Shown: piece after piece, positions 1 through 6,247 of the stretch
Numbering within the stretch: the first letter of the stretch is position 1
Layout: each line of letters begins with the position of its first letter
Origin: Acidimicrobiia bacterium
Lineage (GTDB): Bacteria; Actinomycetota; Acidimicrobiia; Spongiisociales; ZC4RG35
Reading direction: 5' to 3'
NCBI GenBank assembly: GCA_003230435.1
Contig: QIDW01000004.1
Location: 1-11,959 of the forward strand
DNA: 11,959 nucleotides
The notes under the pieces: model-generated
What the model was told of the DNA's origin: nothing
The model's database searches: none
Seen by the model: the letters and a program-made list of their open reading frames with translations, nothing else
Program-made: the position numbers and the translations under genes

Positions 1-1
1 A

Positions 2-265
2 GTTCTCAAACAGCCGCAGTACGACCCGGTTCCGGTCGAGGAACAGGTTCTCACGCTGTACGCGGTGACGGAGGGTCACATGGACGACGTCCTTGTTGGA
101 GACATCCGTCGTTTCGAGTCTGAGCTCAGGGAGTACTTCAGGGCGCGTCACACCAATATCCTCGCCGGCATCTCCGAGACAGGAAAGCTTCCCGAGGGTG
201 ACGAGGTTGCCGAAGGTATCGCTGCGTTCAAAGGCTCTTTCGAAGGCTCCGAGACAGCCGAGTAA
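2..265 (+). CDS. atpA: ATP synthase F1 subunit alpha, C-terminal fragment
   Basis: This is the 3' end of the gene for the alpha subunit of F1F0 ATP synthase, the non-catalytic nucleotide-binding subunit of the F1 hexamer on the cytoplasmic face of the membrane. Only the last 87 residues lie in the window; the reading frame is open from base 2 to TAA at 263-265. The fragment begins with LKQPQYDPVPVEEQV, a strongly conserved stretch of the alpha C-terminal helical domain. It continues through GHMDDV and RRFESELREYF, also typical of that domain. The nucleotide-binding domains lie upstream of the window. atpG follows after 15 bases, and atpD and atpC come next, so this is the usual atp operon. 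The acidic tail (about the last 25 residues) is variable in the family. Identification is firm; the gene is cut by the window edge, not broken. Confidence 0.96.
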   Translation, partial: VLKQPQYDPVPVEEQVLTLYAVTEGHMDDVLVGDIRRFESELREYFRARHTNILAGISETGKLPEGDEVAEGIAAFKGSFEGSETAE

Positions 266-280
266 GCAGACAGTGCACTA

Positions 281-1159
281 GTGGCCAGCGCCCAGCTCCG
301 CGACACCAAGCGTCGCATCGACAGCGTCGAGGCGACTAAGAAGATCACGCGCGCCATGGAGTTGATCGCGGCGAGTCGCATCCCTAAGGCCCAGGCCCGT
401 GTTCACGGCTCCAAGCCATACACCGCGAAACTGATCGAGGTTATCGAGAACGTTGGCGCCGCGGACGCCGGCGGGAGTCACAAACTTCTCGAGCGAAGAG
501 ACCTCAACACAGTCGGTCTGCTGATCGTCTCTTCCGACCGGGGCCTGGCCGGTGCTTATGCATCAAGCATTATTCGTCTTGCCGAGGCCCGGGCCATCGA
601 GCTGAAGCGAGAGGGCAAGGACGTTCTCATATATGCAATCGGCAAGAAAGCACAGTCCTACTTCCGCTACCGCGGCTATCAGGTCGAGCAGGCTTACCTC
701 GGCGTGACCGACACTCCTGGATACGGTGACGCCCGCGCCGTCGCCAACCGGGTGATGGAGGACTATGCGGTTGAGCGTATCGACGCTGTCGACGCTTTCT
801 ACACCAGGTTCGAATCGGCGATGACTCAGGTGCCCACCCACCGAGAGCTCCTTCCCATCACCCCTCCAGAAATGGAGGAGGAGAAAGGCGTCCGTGTTTC
901 CTATGGGTTTGAGCCGTCACCTGACGAGATCCTCAATCGGCTTCTGCCCACTTATGTCGAGGCCATTATCTTCAACATGCTCCTCGAGGCGTCGGCTTCA
1001 GAGCACAACGCACGACGTCGGGCGATGAAAGCCGCGACCGACAACGCAGAAGAGCTCATCAAGAACCTCACGGTCCAGGCCAACCGCGCCCGGCAGGCAG
1101 AGATAACGACCGCCATCACCGAGATCGTCGGTGGGGCAGAGGCTTTGGTGGAGTCCTGA
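281..1159 (+). CDS. atpG: ATP synthase F1 subunit gamma
   Basis: The gamma subunit is the rotating central shaft of F1F0 ATP synthase and couples proton flow through F0 to catalysis in the alpha-beta hexamer. The 292-residue product has the family's usual length. Its N-terminal helix reads RDTKRRIDSVEATKKITRAM, with the conserved KKITRAMELIAASR region. Its C-terminal helix carries the hallmark ARQAEITTAITEIVGGAEAL; these two helices form the antiparallel coiled coil inside the hexamer. A SSDRGLAGAY-type motif near residue 83 belongs to the conserved Rossmann-like middle domain. The start is GTG at 281, 15 bases after the atpA stop, and the upstream ribosome-binding site is weak, which suggests translation coupled to atpA. 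The TGA stop overlaps the ATG of a tiny ORF that leads into atpD. Confidence 0.97.
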   Translation: MASAQLRDTKRRIDSVEATKKITRAMELIAASRIPKAQARVHGSKPYTAKLIEVIENVGAADAGGSHKLLERRDLNTVGLLIVSSDRGLAGAYASSIIRLAEARAIELKREGKDVLIYAIGKKAQSYFRYRGYQVEQAYLGVTDTPGYGDARAVANRVMEDYAVERIDAVDAFYTRFESAMTQVPTHRELLPITPPEMEEEKGVRVSYGFEPSPDEILNRLLPTYVEAIIFNMLLEASASEHNARRRAMKAATDNAEELIKNLTVQANRARQAEITTAITEIVGGAEALVES

Positions 1160-1218
1160 TGAGACCCACGAATGAGAACCAAATAGCCAATAACCACGAT
1201 GGAGCGAACAATGAGTGA
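1159..1218 (+). other. Possible 19-aa leader ORF bridging atpG and atpD
   Basis: An ATG at 1159 shares its A with the atpG stop (TGATG) and is preceded by a good Shine-Dalgarno-like GGTGGAG at 1147-1153. It opens a 19-codon frame (MRPTNENQIANN...) whose TGA at 1216-1218 lies just inside atpD, past the ATG at 1211. This arrangement is what a translational-coupling peptide would look like, carrying ribosomes from atpG to atpD. The peptide resembles nothing I recognise, and 19 open codons can occur by chance. It is listed because the start, the binding site and the stop position all fit. Confidence 0.25.
1201..1204 (+). promoter_or_regulatory. Ribosome binding site deciding the atpD start
   Basis: GGAG at 1201-1204 lies six bases before the ATG at 1211, an ideal spacing. 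The in-frame ATG at 1199 overlaps the GGAG itself and has no purine-rich site before it. This favours 1211 as the atpD start. Confidence 0.6.
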
Positions 1219-2650
1219 CGGCAGTCACAATTCGAAAAAGGGCGTTGGTCGGATCGTCAAAGTGGCCGGGCCGGTTGTGGACGTCGAGTTCCCACCGGAC
1301 AGCCTTCCCGAGATCCTCAACGCGGTAGAGATCTTTTTCAGCCTCGGTGGCGAGGATAAGAAGGTAATCGCAGAGGTAGCCCAGCACCTGGGTGGCTCGA
1401 AGATCCGTGCTATTGCTCTTGCGCCGACGGATGGGATGACCCGCGGCGCCAAGGTCGTCGACACGGGCTCGCCGATCACAGTGCCGGTTGGGGACCAGAC
1501 GCTTGGTCACATCTTCAACGTGTGGGGCGACTCCCTTGATGCCCCTGACCAGGACTTTTCTGAGCCCCGTTGGCCCATTCACCGCACCCCACCGCCGTTC
1601 GCTGATGTCGAGCCACAGAAGACCGTCTTCGAAACAGGGATCAAAGTTCTCGACCTGATCTGTCCCTATCTCGAGGGTGGGAAGATCGGGCTGTTCGGTG
1701 GTGCCGGCGTTGGCAAGACTGTCCTTATCCAAGAAATGATCAACCGCGTTGCCACCCAGCATGGTGGTGTATCGGTGTTCGCCGGCGTGGGCGAGCGGAC
1801 CCGCGAGGGCAACGACTTGTTCTTGGAAATGCAGGAGTCGGGTGTCATCGACAAAGCAGCACTGACTTTCGGCCAGATGGACGAGCCACCCGGGGTTCGT
1901 CTCCGTGTGGCCCTTGCGGCCCTGACCATGGCCGAATACTTCCGCGATGTTCAGCAACAGGACGTGCTTCTCTTCATCGACAACATCTTCCGGTTCACAC
2001 AGGCAGGTTCGGAGGTGTCGACCCTTCTCGGCCGGATGCCTTCGGAGGTGGGTTATCAGCCGAACCTGGCAGACGAGATGGGTGTGCTTCAGGAGCGGAT
2101 CACGTCGCTGAAGGGACGTTCGATCACGTCGCTCCAGGCGATCTACGTGCCGGCGGACGACATCACCGATCCGGCGCCGCACACTGCGTTCGCTCACCTG
2201 GATGCCACAACGGTCCTTTCCCGGCCGCTGACGGCTCTTGGCATCTACCCGGCGGTTGATCCCCTGGACTCGACAAGCCGCGCCCTCGATCCTCAGATCA
2301 TCGGGGACGAGCATTACTCCGTGACGGTCGAGGTGCAGAGGATCCTTCAGCGCTACAAGGATCTCCAGGACATCATTGCCATTCTCGGTATCGACGAGTT
2401 GTCGGAAGAGGACAAGCTGGTCGTGGGTCGTGCTCGCCGAATTCAGAGGTTCCTGGCACAGCCGATGTTCGTGGCGGAGCAGTTCACCGGTCAGGAGGGT
2501 ATTTACACCCCGCTCGAGGAGACGATTGCGGCTTTCAAGGCCGTCATCGATGGGGAGATGGACAAGTACCCCGAGCAGGCTTTCTACATGGTCGGCGGTC
2601 GTGAGGACGTCGAGCGCAAGGCCGCCGAGATGGAAGGCGCCGCCGCTTAG
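1211..2650 (+). CDS. atpD: ATP synthase F1 subunit beta (catalytic)
   Basis: The beta subunit carries the catalytic sites of F1F0 ATP synthase (ADP + Pi to ATP). The 479-residue product contains, in order: the beta-barrel domain starting GRIVKVAGPVVDVEF; the P-loop GGAGVGKT at about residues 163-170; GERTREGND at about 194-202, whose Glu is the family's catalytic base region; the DEPPG segment; LLFIDNIFRFTQAGSEVS with the Walker B Asp; the signature DPLDSTSR at about 350-357; and DELSEEDKLVVGRARRIQRF in the C-terminal domain, the DELSEED loop being the torque contact with gamma. All key residues are present. I chose ATG 1211 over the in-frame ATG at 1199 because of the well-placed GGAG; the longer form would add only MERT. 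Eleven bases separate its stop from atpC. Confidence 0.98.
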   Translation: MSDGSHNSKKGVGRIVKVAGPVVDVEFPPDSLPEILNAVEIFFSLGGEDKKVIAEVAQHLGGSKIRAIALAPTDGMTRGAKVVDTGSPITVPVGDQTLGHIFNVWGDSLDAPDQDFSEPRWPIHRTPPPFADVEPQKTVFETGIKVLDLICPYLEGGKIGLFGGAGVGKTVLIQEMINRVATQHGGVSVFAGVGERTREGNDLFLEMQESGVIDKAALTFGQMDEPPGVRLRVALAALTMAEYFRDVQQQDVLLFIDNIFRFTQAGSEVSTLLGRMPSEVGYQPNLADEMGVLQERITSLKGRSITSLQAIYVPADDITDPAPHTAFAHLDATTVLSRPLTALGIYPAVDPLDSTSRALDPQIIGDEHYSVTVEVQRILQRYKDLQDIIAILGIDELSEEDKLVVGRARRIQRFLAQPMFVAEQFTGQEGIYTPLEETIAAFKAVIDGEMDKYPEQAFYMVGGREDVERKAAEMEGAAA

Positions 2651-2661
2651 GGGCGGTTGTC

Positions 2662-3009
2662 ATGGCCAAAGCATTTCAGGTCGACGTGGTGTCACCCGAA
2701 GCAACGGTATGGAGCGGGCAGGCGACCATCGTCATCGCCCGAACTCCGGAAGGAGAGCTCGGCATCATGGCCGACCACGAGCCACTGATGGCAGCGTGTG
2801 CCACCGGCGCGGTCGAGATCGAGACCGAGTCCGGCGAGCGCCTCACGATTGGTGTTCACGGTGGGTTCATCCAGGTTCTCAACAACCAGGTGACCCTGAT
2901 CACCGATCGGGCCGAGGTCGCTGAAAGCCATGCAGAGGCCAAAGAGACAGCACAGCAGCGTCTCGCCGCTGAAGAGGCCGAGGCTGACGAGGACGAAGAC
3001 TCTAGTTAG
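2662..3009 (+). CDS. atpC: ATP synthase F1 subunit epsilon
   Basis: Epsilon binds gamma at the foot of the F1 rotor, contacts the c-ring and in many bacteria damps ATP hydrolysis. The 115-residue product shows the N-terminal beta-sandwich: FQVDVVSPEATVWSGQA, the typical GELGIMADHEPLMA turn, and GGFIQVLNNQVTLITDRAE. From about residue 88 there is room for only one helix (SHAEAKETAQQRLAAEEAE) followed by an acidic ADEDEDSS tail. The family's second inhibitory helix, present in the longer (about 139-residue) E. coli protein, appears to be missing; short forms are also known in other actinobacteria. A GGGGCGG run at 2650-2656 can serve as ribosome-binding site. It is the last atp gene, and its TAG directly abuts the stop of the convergent SRPBCC gene. 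Confidence 0.95.
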   Translation: MAKAFQVDVVSPEATVWSGQATIVIARTPEGELGIMADHEPLMAACATGAVEIETESGERLTIGVHGGFIQVLNNQVTLITDRAEVAESHAEAKETAQQRLAAEEAEADEDEDSS

Positions 3010-3444
3010 CTAGTCGAAGCGGGCCGCGAAGGCATCGACCGTCTGTGGGAGTCCACTCCCGATCGCCTTGGCGATCACGGGGAAGAACATTGAAGAGAAC
3101 ATCCCGACGCTCTCCACCTCAAGGGTCACCTGAACCCGGGTGCCAGGCCCTTCATCGGTGAGCCGAACCGTGGTGACACCGCGCACTTCGGAGTTCTGGA
3201 TGTCCCAAGCCATTAGTCGAGACTCTTCTCGAGCTTTGGGTGTGGCCTTGCCGAGATAGATCCTGCCGGCGACAGAGGTCTCGAAGTTGAAGCCCTGGAG
3301 TCGGCCGAAGTCGTCGATCACCGGGTCGATGACTCGGTCGACACCTCCAATGCCCTCCCAGGTCGAGGGAGAATCGAGGGCGCTCCAAACCTGGGATCGG
3401 TCTGCCCTTGTGGTCGAAGAGTGGCTGAATGTCTCTTTGGGCAC
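3010..3444 (-). CDS. SRPBCC (START-like/polyketide cyclase) family protein
   Basis: A 144-residue protein of the SRPBCC helix-grip fold, a family of small proteins with a hydrophobic ligand cavity. The order of elements fits: an N-terminal strand (ETFSHSSTTRA), the helix region DRSQVWSALDSPSTWEGIGGV, successive strands through MAWDIQNSEVRGVTTVRLTDEGPGTRV, and a long C-terminal helix at about residues 120-142 (VIAKAIGSGLPQTVDAFAARF) that would cap the cavity. There is no signal peptide or membrane segment, so it is probably cytoplasmic. The start is GTG (CAC at 3442-3444 on the + strand) with no strong ribosome-binding site. The gene converges on atpC with adjacent stop codons and diverges from the ABC-F gene. 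The ligand and function cannot be inferred; family assignment rests on pattern recognition only. Confidence 0.8.
   Translation of the reverse strand: MPKETFSHSSTTRADRSQVWSALDSPSTWEGIGGVDRVIDPVIDDFGRLQGFNFETSVAGRIYLGKATPKAREESRLMAWDIQNSEVRGVTTVRLTDEGPGTRVQVTLEVESVGMFSSMFFPVIAKAIGSGLPQTVDAFAARFD
3047..3076. other. Two tandem hairpins just past the atpC stop
   Basis: GGGAGT-CC-ACTCCC (3047-3060) is followed without a gap by GATCGCC-TT-GGCGATC (3061-3076). Both arms are perfect; allowing a minimum four-base loop leaves stems of 5 and 6 pairs. They lie 38-67 bases after the atpC stop and within the last codons of the SRPBCC gene on the other strand. No T-tract follows on either strand, so they are not classical intrinsic terminators. 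They could mark the end of the atp message or slow polymerase from both sides. Their coding role in the SRPBCC gene is the competing explanation. Confidence 0.35.
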
Positions 3445-3481
3445 GGCGGCAACCTAACGGACGAAACCCCCAAAACCCACA

Positions 3482-3510
3482 TTCCCAATGCACCACGCGC
3501 CGCATATGAT
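3482..3510 (+). promoter_or_regulatory. Candidate sigma-70-type promoter for the ABC-F gene
   Basis: TTCCCA (3482-3487, four of six matches to TTGACA) and TATGAT (3505-3510, five of six matches to TATAAT) are separated by 17 bases, the ideal spacing. They lie in the 154-base divergent gap between the SRPBCC and ABC-F genes. Transcription would begin near 3517 and give a leader of about 80 bases. This was found by eye; the box match is moderate. Confidence 0.4.
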
Positions 3511-3598
3511 CTTTTGTGCGGAGAGAAAGCAGCCGACACCATATCAACTGGAGCTGAGGGGCAAGCTGTCGTAACCTGGCATCCCACCCCTTTCGACC

Positions 3599-5197
3599 AT
3601 GCTGATCGCGCGCGACCTCCGTCTTGATGTTGGCACCCGGACACTCGTCCAGGGAGCTGCTTTCAGCGTGCAGTCAGGCGACCGAATTGGGCTGGTGGGC
3701 CGAAATGGCACCGGGAAAACAACCCTGTTGAAGTCACTCATGGGCGATGTTGAGCCCATCGAGGGGACGGTTCTCCGATCGGGTCGAATCGGCTACTTCT
3801 CCCAAGAAGCTGCATTGCCCGAACTGGACCGCCCCGATGCCACCGCCTTGGAGCGGATACTGATGGCACGCGAGATCGGCGCAATGCAGCGCCGAATCGA
3901 GGAGGCGAGAGCTCGTCTCGACTTGCTCGAGGGTGAAGAGCGAGACCGGGGCATCGCCAGATTTTCGAGACTCCACGATGAGTTCGAGGCCAAAGGTGGA
4001 TTTGTCGCTGAAGCAGAAGCCAAGCGGATCGCATCAAAGATCGGCATCGGGAACGACGAGCTCCACCAGTCGGTGGTGACGATGTCCGGTGGGCAGCGTC
4101 GGCGGGTCGAGCTGGCGAGGATCCTGTTCGCCGAGACCGATGTGCTGCTCCTCGACGAGCCGACCAACCACCTCGATCTTGATGCGAAAGCCTGGCTGAT
4201 CGAGTACCTGACCTCATACAAAGGCGGAATGTTGGTTGTGTCTCACGATCTTCCGCTCCTGGATGAGGCCATCACCGAGGTGCTTGCGTTGGAACATGGG
4301 GAGATCGAGCACTACCGCGGCAACTACACGCACTATCTGGTGGAACGGGACGCCCGTCGCGAGCGTAAGCAGAGAGAGCGAAAGCATCAGGACGAGCACA
4401 TCGCCCGCCTCGAGGAGAACATTCGTCGTTTCAAGGGAACCACCGAGAAGATGGCCAAGGTGGCTCGTGCCATGGAAACCCGAGTGGACCGGATGAAACG
4501 GGAGTTGGTCGAAGTGCAGAGGCGCGGCAAGAAGGTCAGGGTTACTTTCCCCCAACCGGATCCGTCGGGCCGGGTACCTCTTGTCGCCACCGGGCTCGCC
4601 AAGGCATTTGGCGAGAACTTGGTCTTCGTCGACATCGAGTTCGCGGTCGAGCGGGGTGAGCGAATGCTGCTCGTCGGTCTCAACGGTGCTGGAAAAACCA
4701 CCCTGCTCCGCATCCTGGCGGGAGTGGAAACCTCGGACCTGGGAGAGGTCTCACTGGGACACAAGGCGACGGTTGGCTACTACGCACAGGAGCATGAGCA
4801 GATCCTCGAGGGCGTGACCGTGTTTGATCACATGAGACATGCTGCCCGGCTACCCGACCAGACCCTGAGAACTTTGCTCGGAACCTTCCTCCTGGCGGAT
4901 AAGGTCGAACAGAAAGCGTCAACACTTTCGGGTGGAGAGAAGACCAAGCTTGCTCTGGCGATGTTGGTGGCCTCCCGACCGAATGTGCTACTGCTCGACG
5001 AGCCCACCAACAACCTCGACCCGCAGGCGAAGGAAGCTCTTCTCGACGCGCTGACGCTTTATGAGGGGACTGTCGTACTCGTCAGCCACGACACCGATTT
5101 CGTCGCCCAACTGGTTCCGGACCGGGCGGTCCTGATGCCTGACGGTGAGATGCGGTTCTTCGACGAGGAACTCCTCGACCTGGTCGCCCTCGCCTGA
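3599..5197 (+). CDS. ABC-F family ATPase (ribosome-associated translation factor type)
   Basis: A 532-residue soluble protein with two ATP-binding cassettes and no membrane segments, the layout of ABC-F proteins, which act on the ribosome as translation factors or antibiotic-protection proteins. Cassette 1 has Walker A GRNGTGKT (residues 34-41), signature MSGGQ (162-166) and Walker B VLLLDEPTNHLD (182-193). Cassette 2 has GLNGAGKT (360-367), LSGGE (443-447) and VLLLDEPTNNLD (463-474). Both have the catalytic Glu and the switch His (VVSHD, LVSHD). Between them lies a highly charged helical linker (about 250-315, with RRERKQRERKHQDEH and KGTTEKMAKVARAMETRVDRM), the family's P-site tRNA interaction motif. 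The C-terminal extension seen in some subfamilies is missing. The ATG at 3599 has no obvious ribosome-binding site. I cannot assign a subfamily (EttA, Uup, resistance type) by eye. Confidence 0.93.
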   Translation: MLIARDLRLDVGTRTLVQGAAFSVQSGDRIGLVGRNGTGKTTLLKSLMGDVEPIEGTVLRSGRIGYFSQEAALPELDRPDATALERILMAREIGAMQRRIEEARARLDLLEGEERDRGIARFSRLHDEFEAKGGFVAEAEAKRIASKIGIGNDELHQSVVTMSGGQRRRVELARILFAETDVLLLDEPTNHLDLDAKAWLIEYLTSYKGGMLVVSHDLPLLDEAITEVLALEHGEIEHYRGNYTHYLVERDARRERKQRERKHQDEHIARLEENIRRFKGTTEKMAKVARAMETRVDRMKRELVEVQRRGKKVRVTFPQPDPSGRVPLVATGLAKAFGENLVFVDIEFAVERGERMLLVGLNGAGKTTLLRILAGVETSDLGEVSLGHKATVGYYAQEHEQILEGVTVFDHMRHAARLPDQTLRTLLGTFLLADKVEQKASTLSGGEKTKLALAMLVASRPNVLLLDEPTNNLDPQAKEALLDALTLYEGTVVLVSHDTDFVAQLVPDRAVLMPDGEMRFFDEELLDLVALA

Positions 5198-5253
5198 ATC
5201 CGGCCCTTCTCTCTGCGCAAAAGCTCGGGTCCGACGCGTGATGCATTAGGAAT

Positions 5254-5259
5254 GAGAAT
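5254..5259 (+). promoter_or_regulatory. Possible -10 box of the paa operon
   Basis: GAGAAT at 5254-5259 matches four of six positions of TATAAT and ends at the first base of the 26-bp palindrome. The -35 spot 17 bases upstream (CCGACG, 5231-5236) is a poor match. If used, transcription would begin near 5266 inside the palindrome, so a bound repressor would block it. This is weak on its own and listed for its position. Confidence 0.2.
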
Positions 5260-5284
5260 AGGCAAACGAACGTTCGTTTGCCTA
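5259..5284. promoter_or_regulatory. Perfect 26-bp palindrome, likely TetR-type operator of the paa operon
   Basis: The half TAGGCAAACGAAC (5259-5271) is followed directly by its exact reverse complement GTTCGTTTGCCTA (5272-5284), with no mismatch in 13 pairs. It ends two bases before the first ATG of paaA. TetR-family dimers bind such palindromes, and a TetR gene closes this same operon, so repression of paaABCDE with autoregulation is the natural reading. Known PaaR-type regulators of phenylacetate genes respond to phenylacetyl-CoA; that this one does is inference. Transcribed, it could also form a strong hairpin next to the paaA start, so an RNA role is not excluded. Confidence 0.8.
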
Positions 5285-5286
5285 AC

Positions 5287-6225
5287 ATGGTGGTGATGTC
5301 ACCCGAAGAGCAGTTCCAGGCGATAATCGACGCCGAGGACAAGATCGAACCCCCGGATTGGATGCCGGATGGTTACCGCAAGACGCTCATCCGCCAGATC
5401 GCCCAGCATGCCCACTCGGAGGTGATTGGCATGCAGCCCGAGGCAAACTGGATCACGCGCGCCCCGACCCTCTACCGCAAGGCGATTCTCATCGCCAAAG
5501 TCCAGGACGAGGCAGGTCACGGGCTCTACCTCTACTCCGCCGCCGAAACGCTGGGCGTAAAACGTGACGAGATGCAGGAACTCCTTCACCAGGGCAAGCA
5601 CAAGTACTCGTCGATCTTCAATTACCCGACGCTCAGTTGGGCGGACATGGGGACAATCGGCTGGCTGGTCGACGGCGCCGCCATCACCAACCAGGTGATG
5701 CTCACCCGGGGGTCGTACGGTCCCTATGCGCGAGCGATGGTGCGGATCTGCAAGGAGGAATCCTTCCATCAACGTCAGGGATATGAGGTTCTGATCAGAC
5801 TCTGCCAGGGCTCACCCGAGCAGAAGGCGATGGCTCAGGACTCGATCAACCGCTGGTGGTGGCCGGCGTTGATGATGTTCGGGCCCCACGACAGCGACTC
5901 GACCCACACCGAACAGTCGATGAAGTGGAAGATCAAAAGGGTTACCAACGACGACCTTCGTCAGCAGTTCGTCGACATGACGGTCCGCCAGGCCGACTAC
6001 CTCGGTCTTGAGTTGCCGGATCCCGATCTTCGCTGGAACGAGGAACGGGGCCACTACGACTTCGGGGACATTGATTGGGAGGAGTTCTGGCATGTTGTCA
6101 AAGGGAACGGTCCGATGAATCGGGAGCGTGTTGCCCACAAGGTCAAGGCCTGGAAGGACGGAGCGTGGGTCCGTGAGGCGGCGACGGCGCACGCGAAGAA
6201 GAGAGAGGCCCGCTCCGCGGCCTAG
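5287..6225 (+). CDS. paaA: 1,2-phenylacetyl-CoA epoxidase, catalytic subunit PaaA
   Basis: PaaA is the diiron oxygenase subunit of the complex that converts phenylacetyl-CoA, O2 and NADPH to ring-1,2-epoxyphenylacetyl-CoA, the dearomatising step of aerobic phenylacetate breakdown. The 312-residue product closely follows E. coli PaaA as I recall it: DWMPDGYRKTLIRQIAQHAHSE, NWITRAPTLYRKAI, KVQDEAGHGLYLYSAAETLG, KYSSIFNYPTLSWADMG, ICKEESFHQRQG and WWWPALMMFGPHD. The candidate iron ligands are present: Glu45, Glu75-X-X-His78 and Glu158-X-X-His161. I give ATG 5287, the first ATG after the palindrome. ATG 5296 (MSPEEQF) lines up without gaps with the E. coli start, and TTG 5278 lies inside the palindrome; none has a well-spaced ribosome-binding site. 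It is the first gene of the paaABCDE-tetR operon. Confidence 0.97.
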   Translation: MVVMSPEEQFQAIIDAEDKIEPPDWMPDGYRKTLIRQIAQHAHSEVIGMQPEANWITRAPTLYRKAILIAKVQDEAGHGLYLYSAAETLGVKRDEMQELLHQGKHKYSSIFNYPTLSWADMGTIGWLVDGAAITNQVMLTRGSYGPYARAMVRICKEESFHQRQGYEVLIRLCQGSPEQKAMAQDSINRWWWPALMMFGPHDSDSTHTEQSMKWKIKRVTNDDLRQQFVDMTVRQADYLGLELPDPDLRWNEERGHYDFGDIDWEEFWHVVKGNGPMNRERVAHKVKAWKDGAWVREAATAHAKKREARSAA

Positions 6226-6231
6226 TGCACC

Positions 6232-6237
6232 AGGAGG
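6232..6237 (+). promoter_or_regulatory. Strong ribosome binding site of paaB
   Basis: AGGAGG at 6232-6237 is a full Shine-Dalgarno core, ten bases before the paaB ATG at 6248 with a T6 run between. It fixes the start and thereby supports the long N-terminus of this PaaB. It is the only consensus-strength site in the paa operon; the later genes rely on overlap. Confidence 0.7.
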
Positions 6238-6247
6238 TTGTTTTTTC

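Noticed and set aside
998..2314. Long minus-strand open frame (438 codons) opposite atpG/atpD
   Set aside because: It is antisense to two firmly identified ATP synthase genes, its translation has no recognisable family features, and GC-rich codon bias readily opens such antisense frames.
2376..2924. 182-codon + strand frame overlapping the atpD end and atpC
   Set aside because: It is a shifted frame of two real genes, with a Ser/Arg-rich translation typical of out-of-frame GC-rich DNA.
5278..5286. TTG start for paaA at 5278
   Set aside because: It lies inside the operator palindrome and lengthens the protein beyond the E. coli PaaA N-terminus, with ATG codons at 5287 and 5296 available.
6221..6246. 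T6 run after a possible CCT/AGG stem between paaA and paaB, considered as an intrinsic terminator or attenuator
   Set aside because: The stem is only about three pairs and the segment includes the paaB ribosome-binding site; it looks like an ordinary intra-operon spacer.
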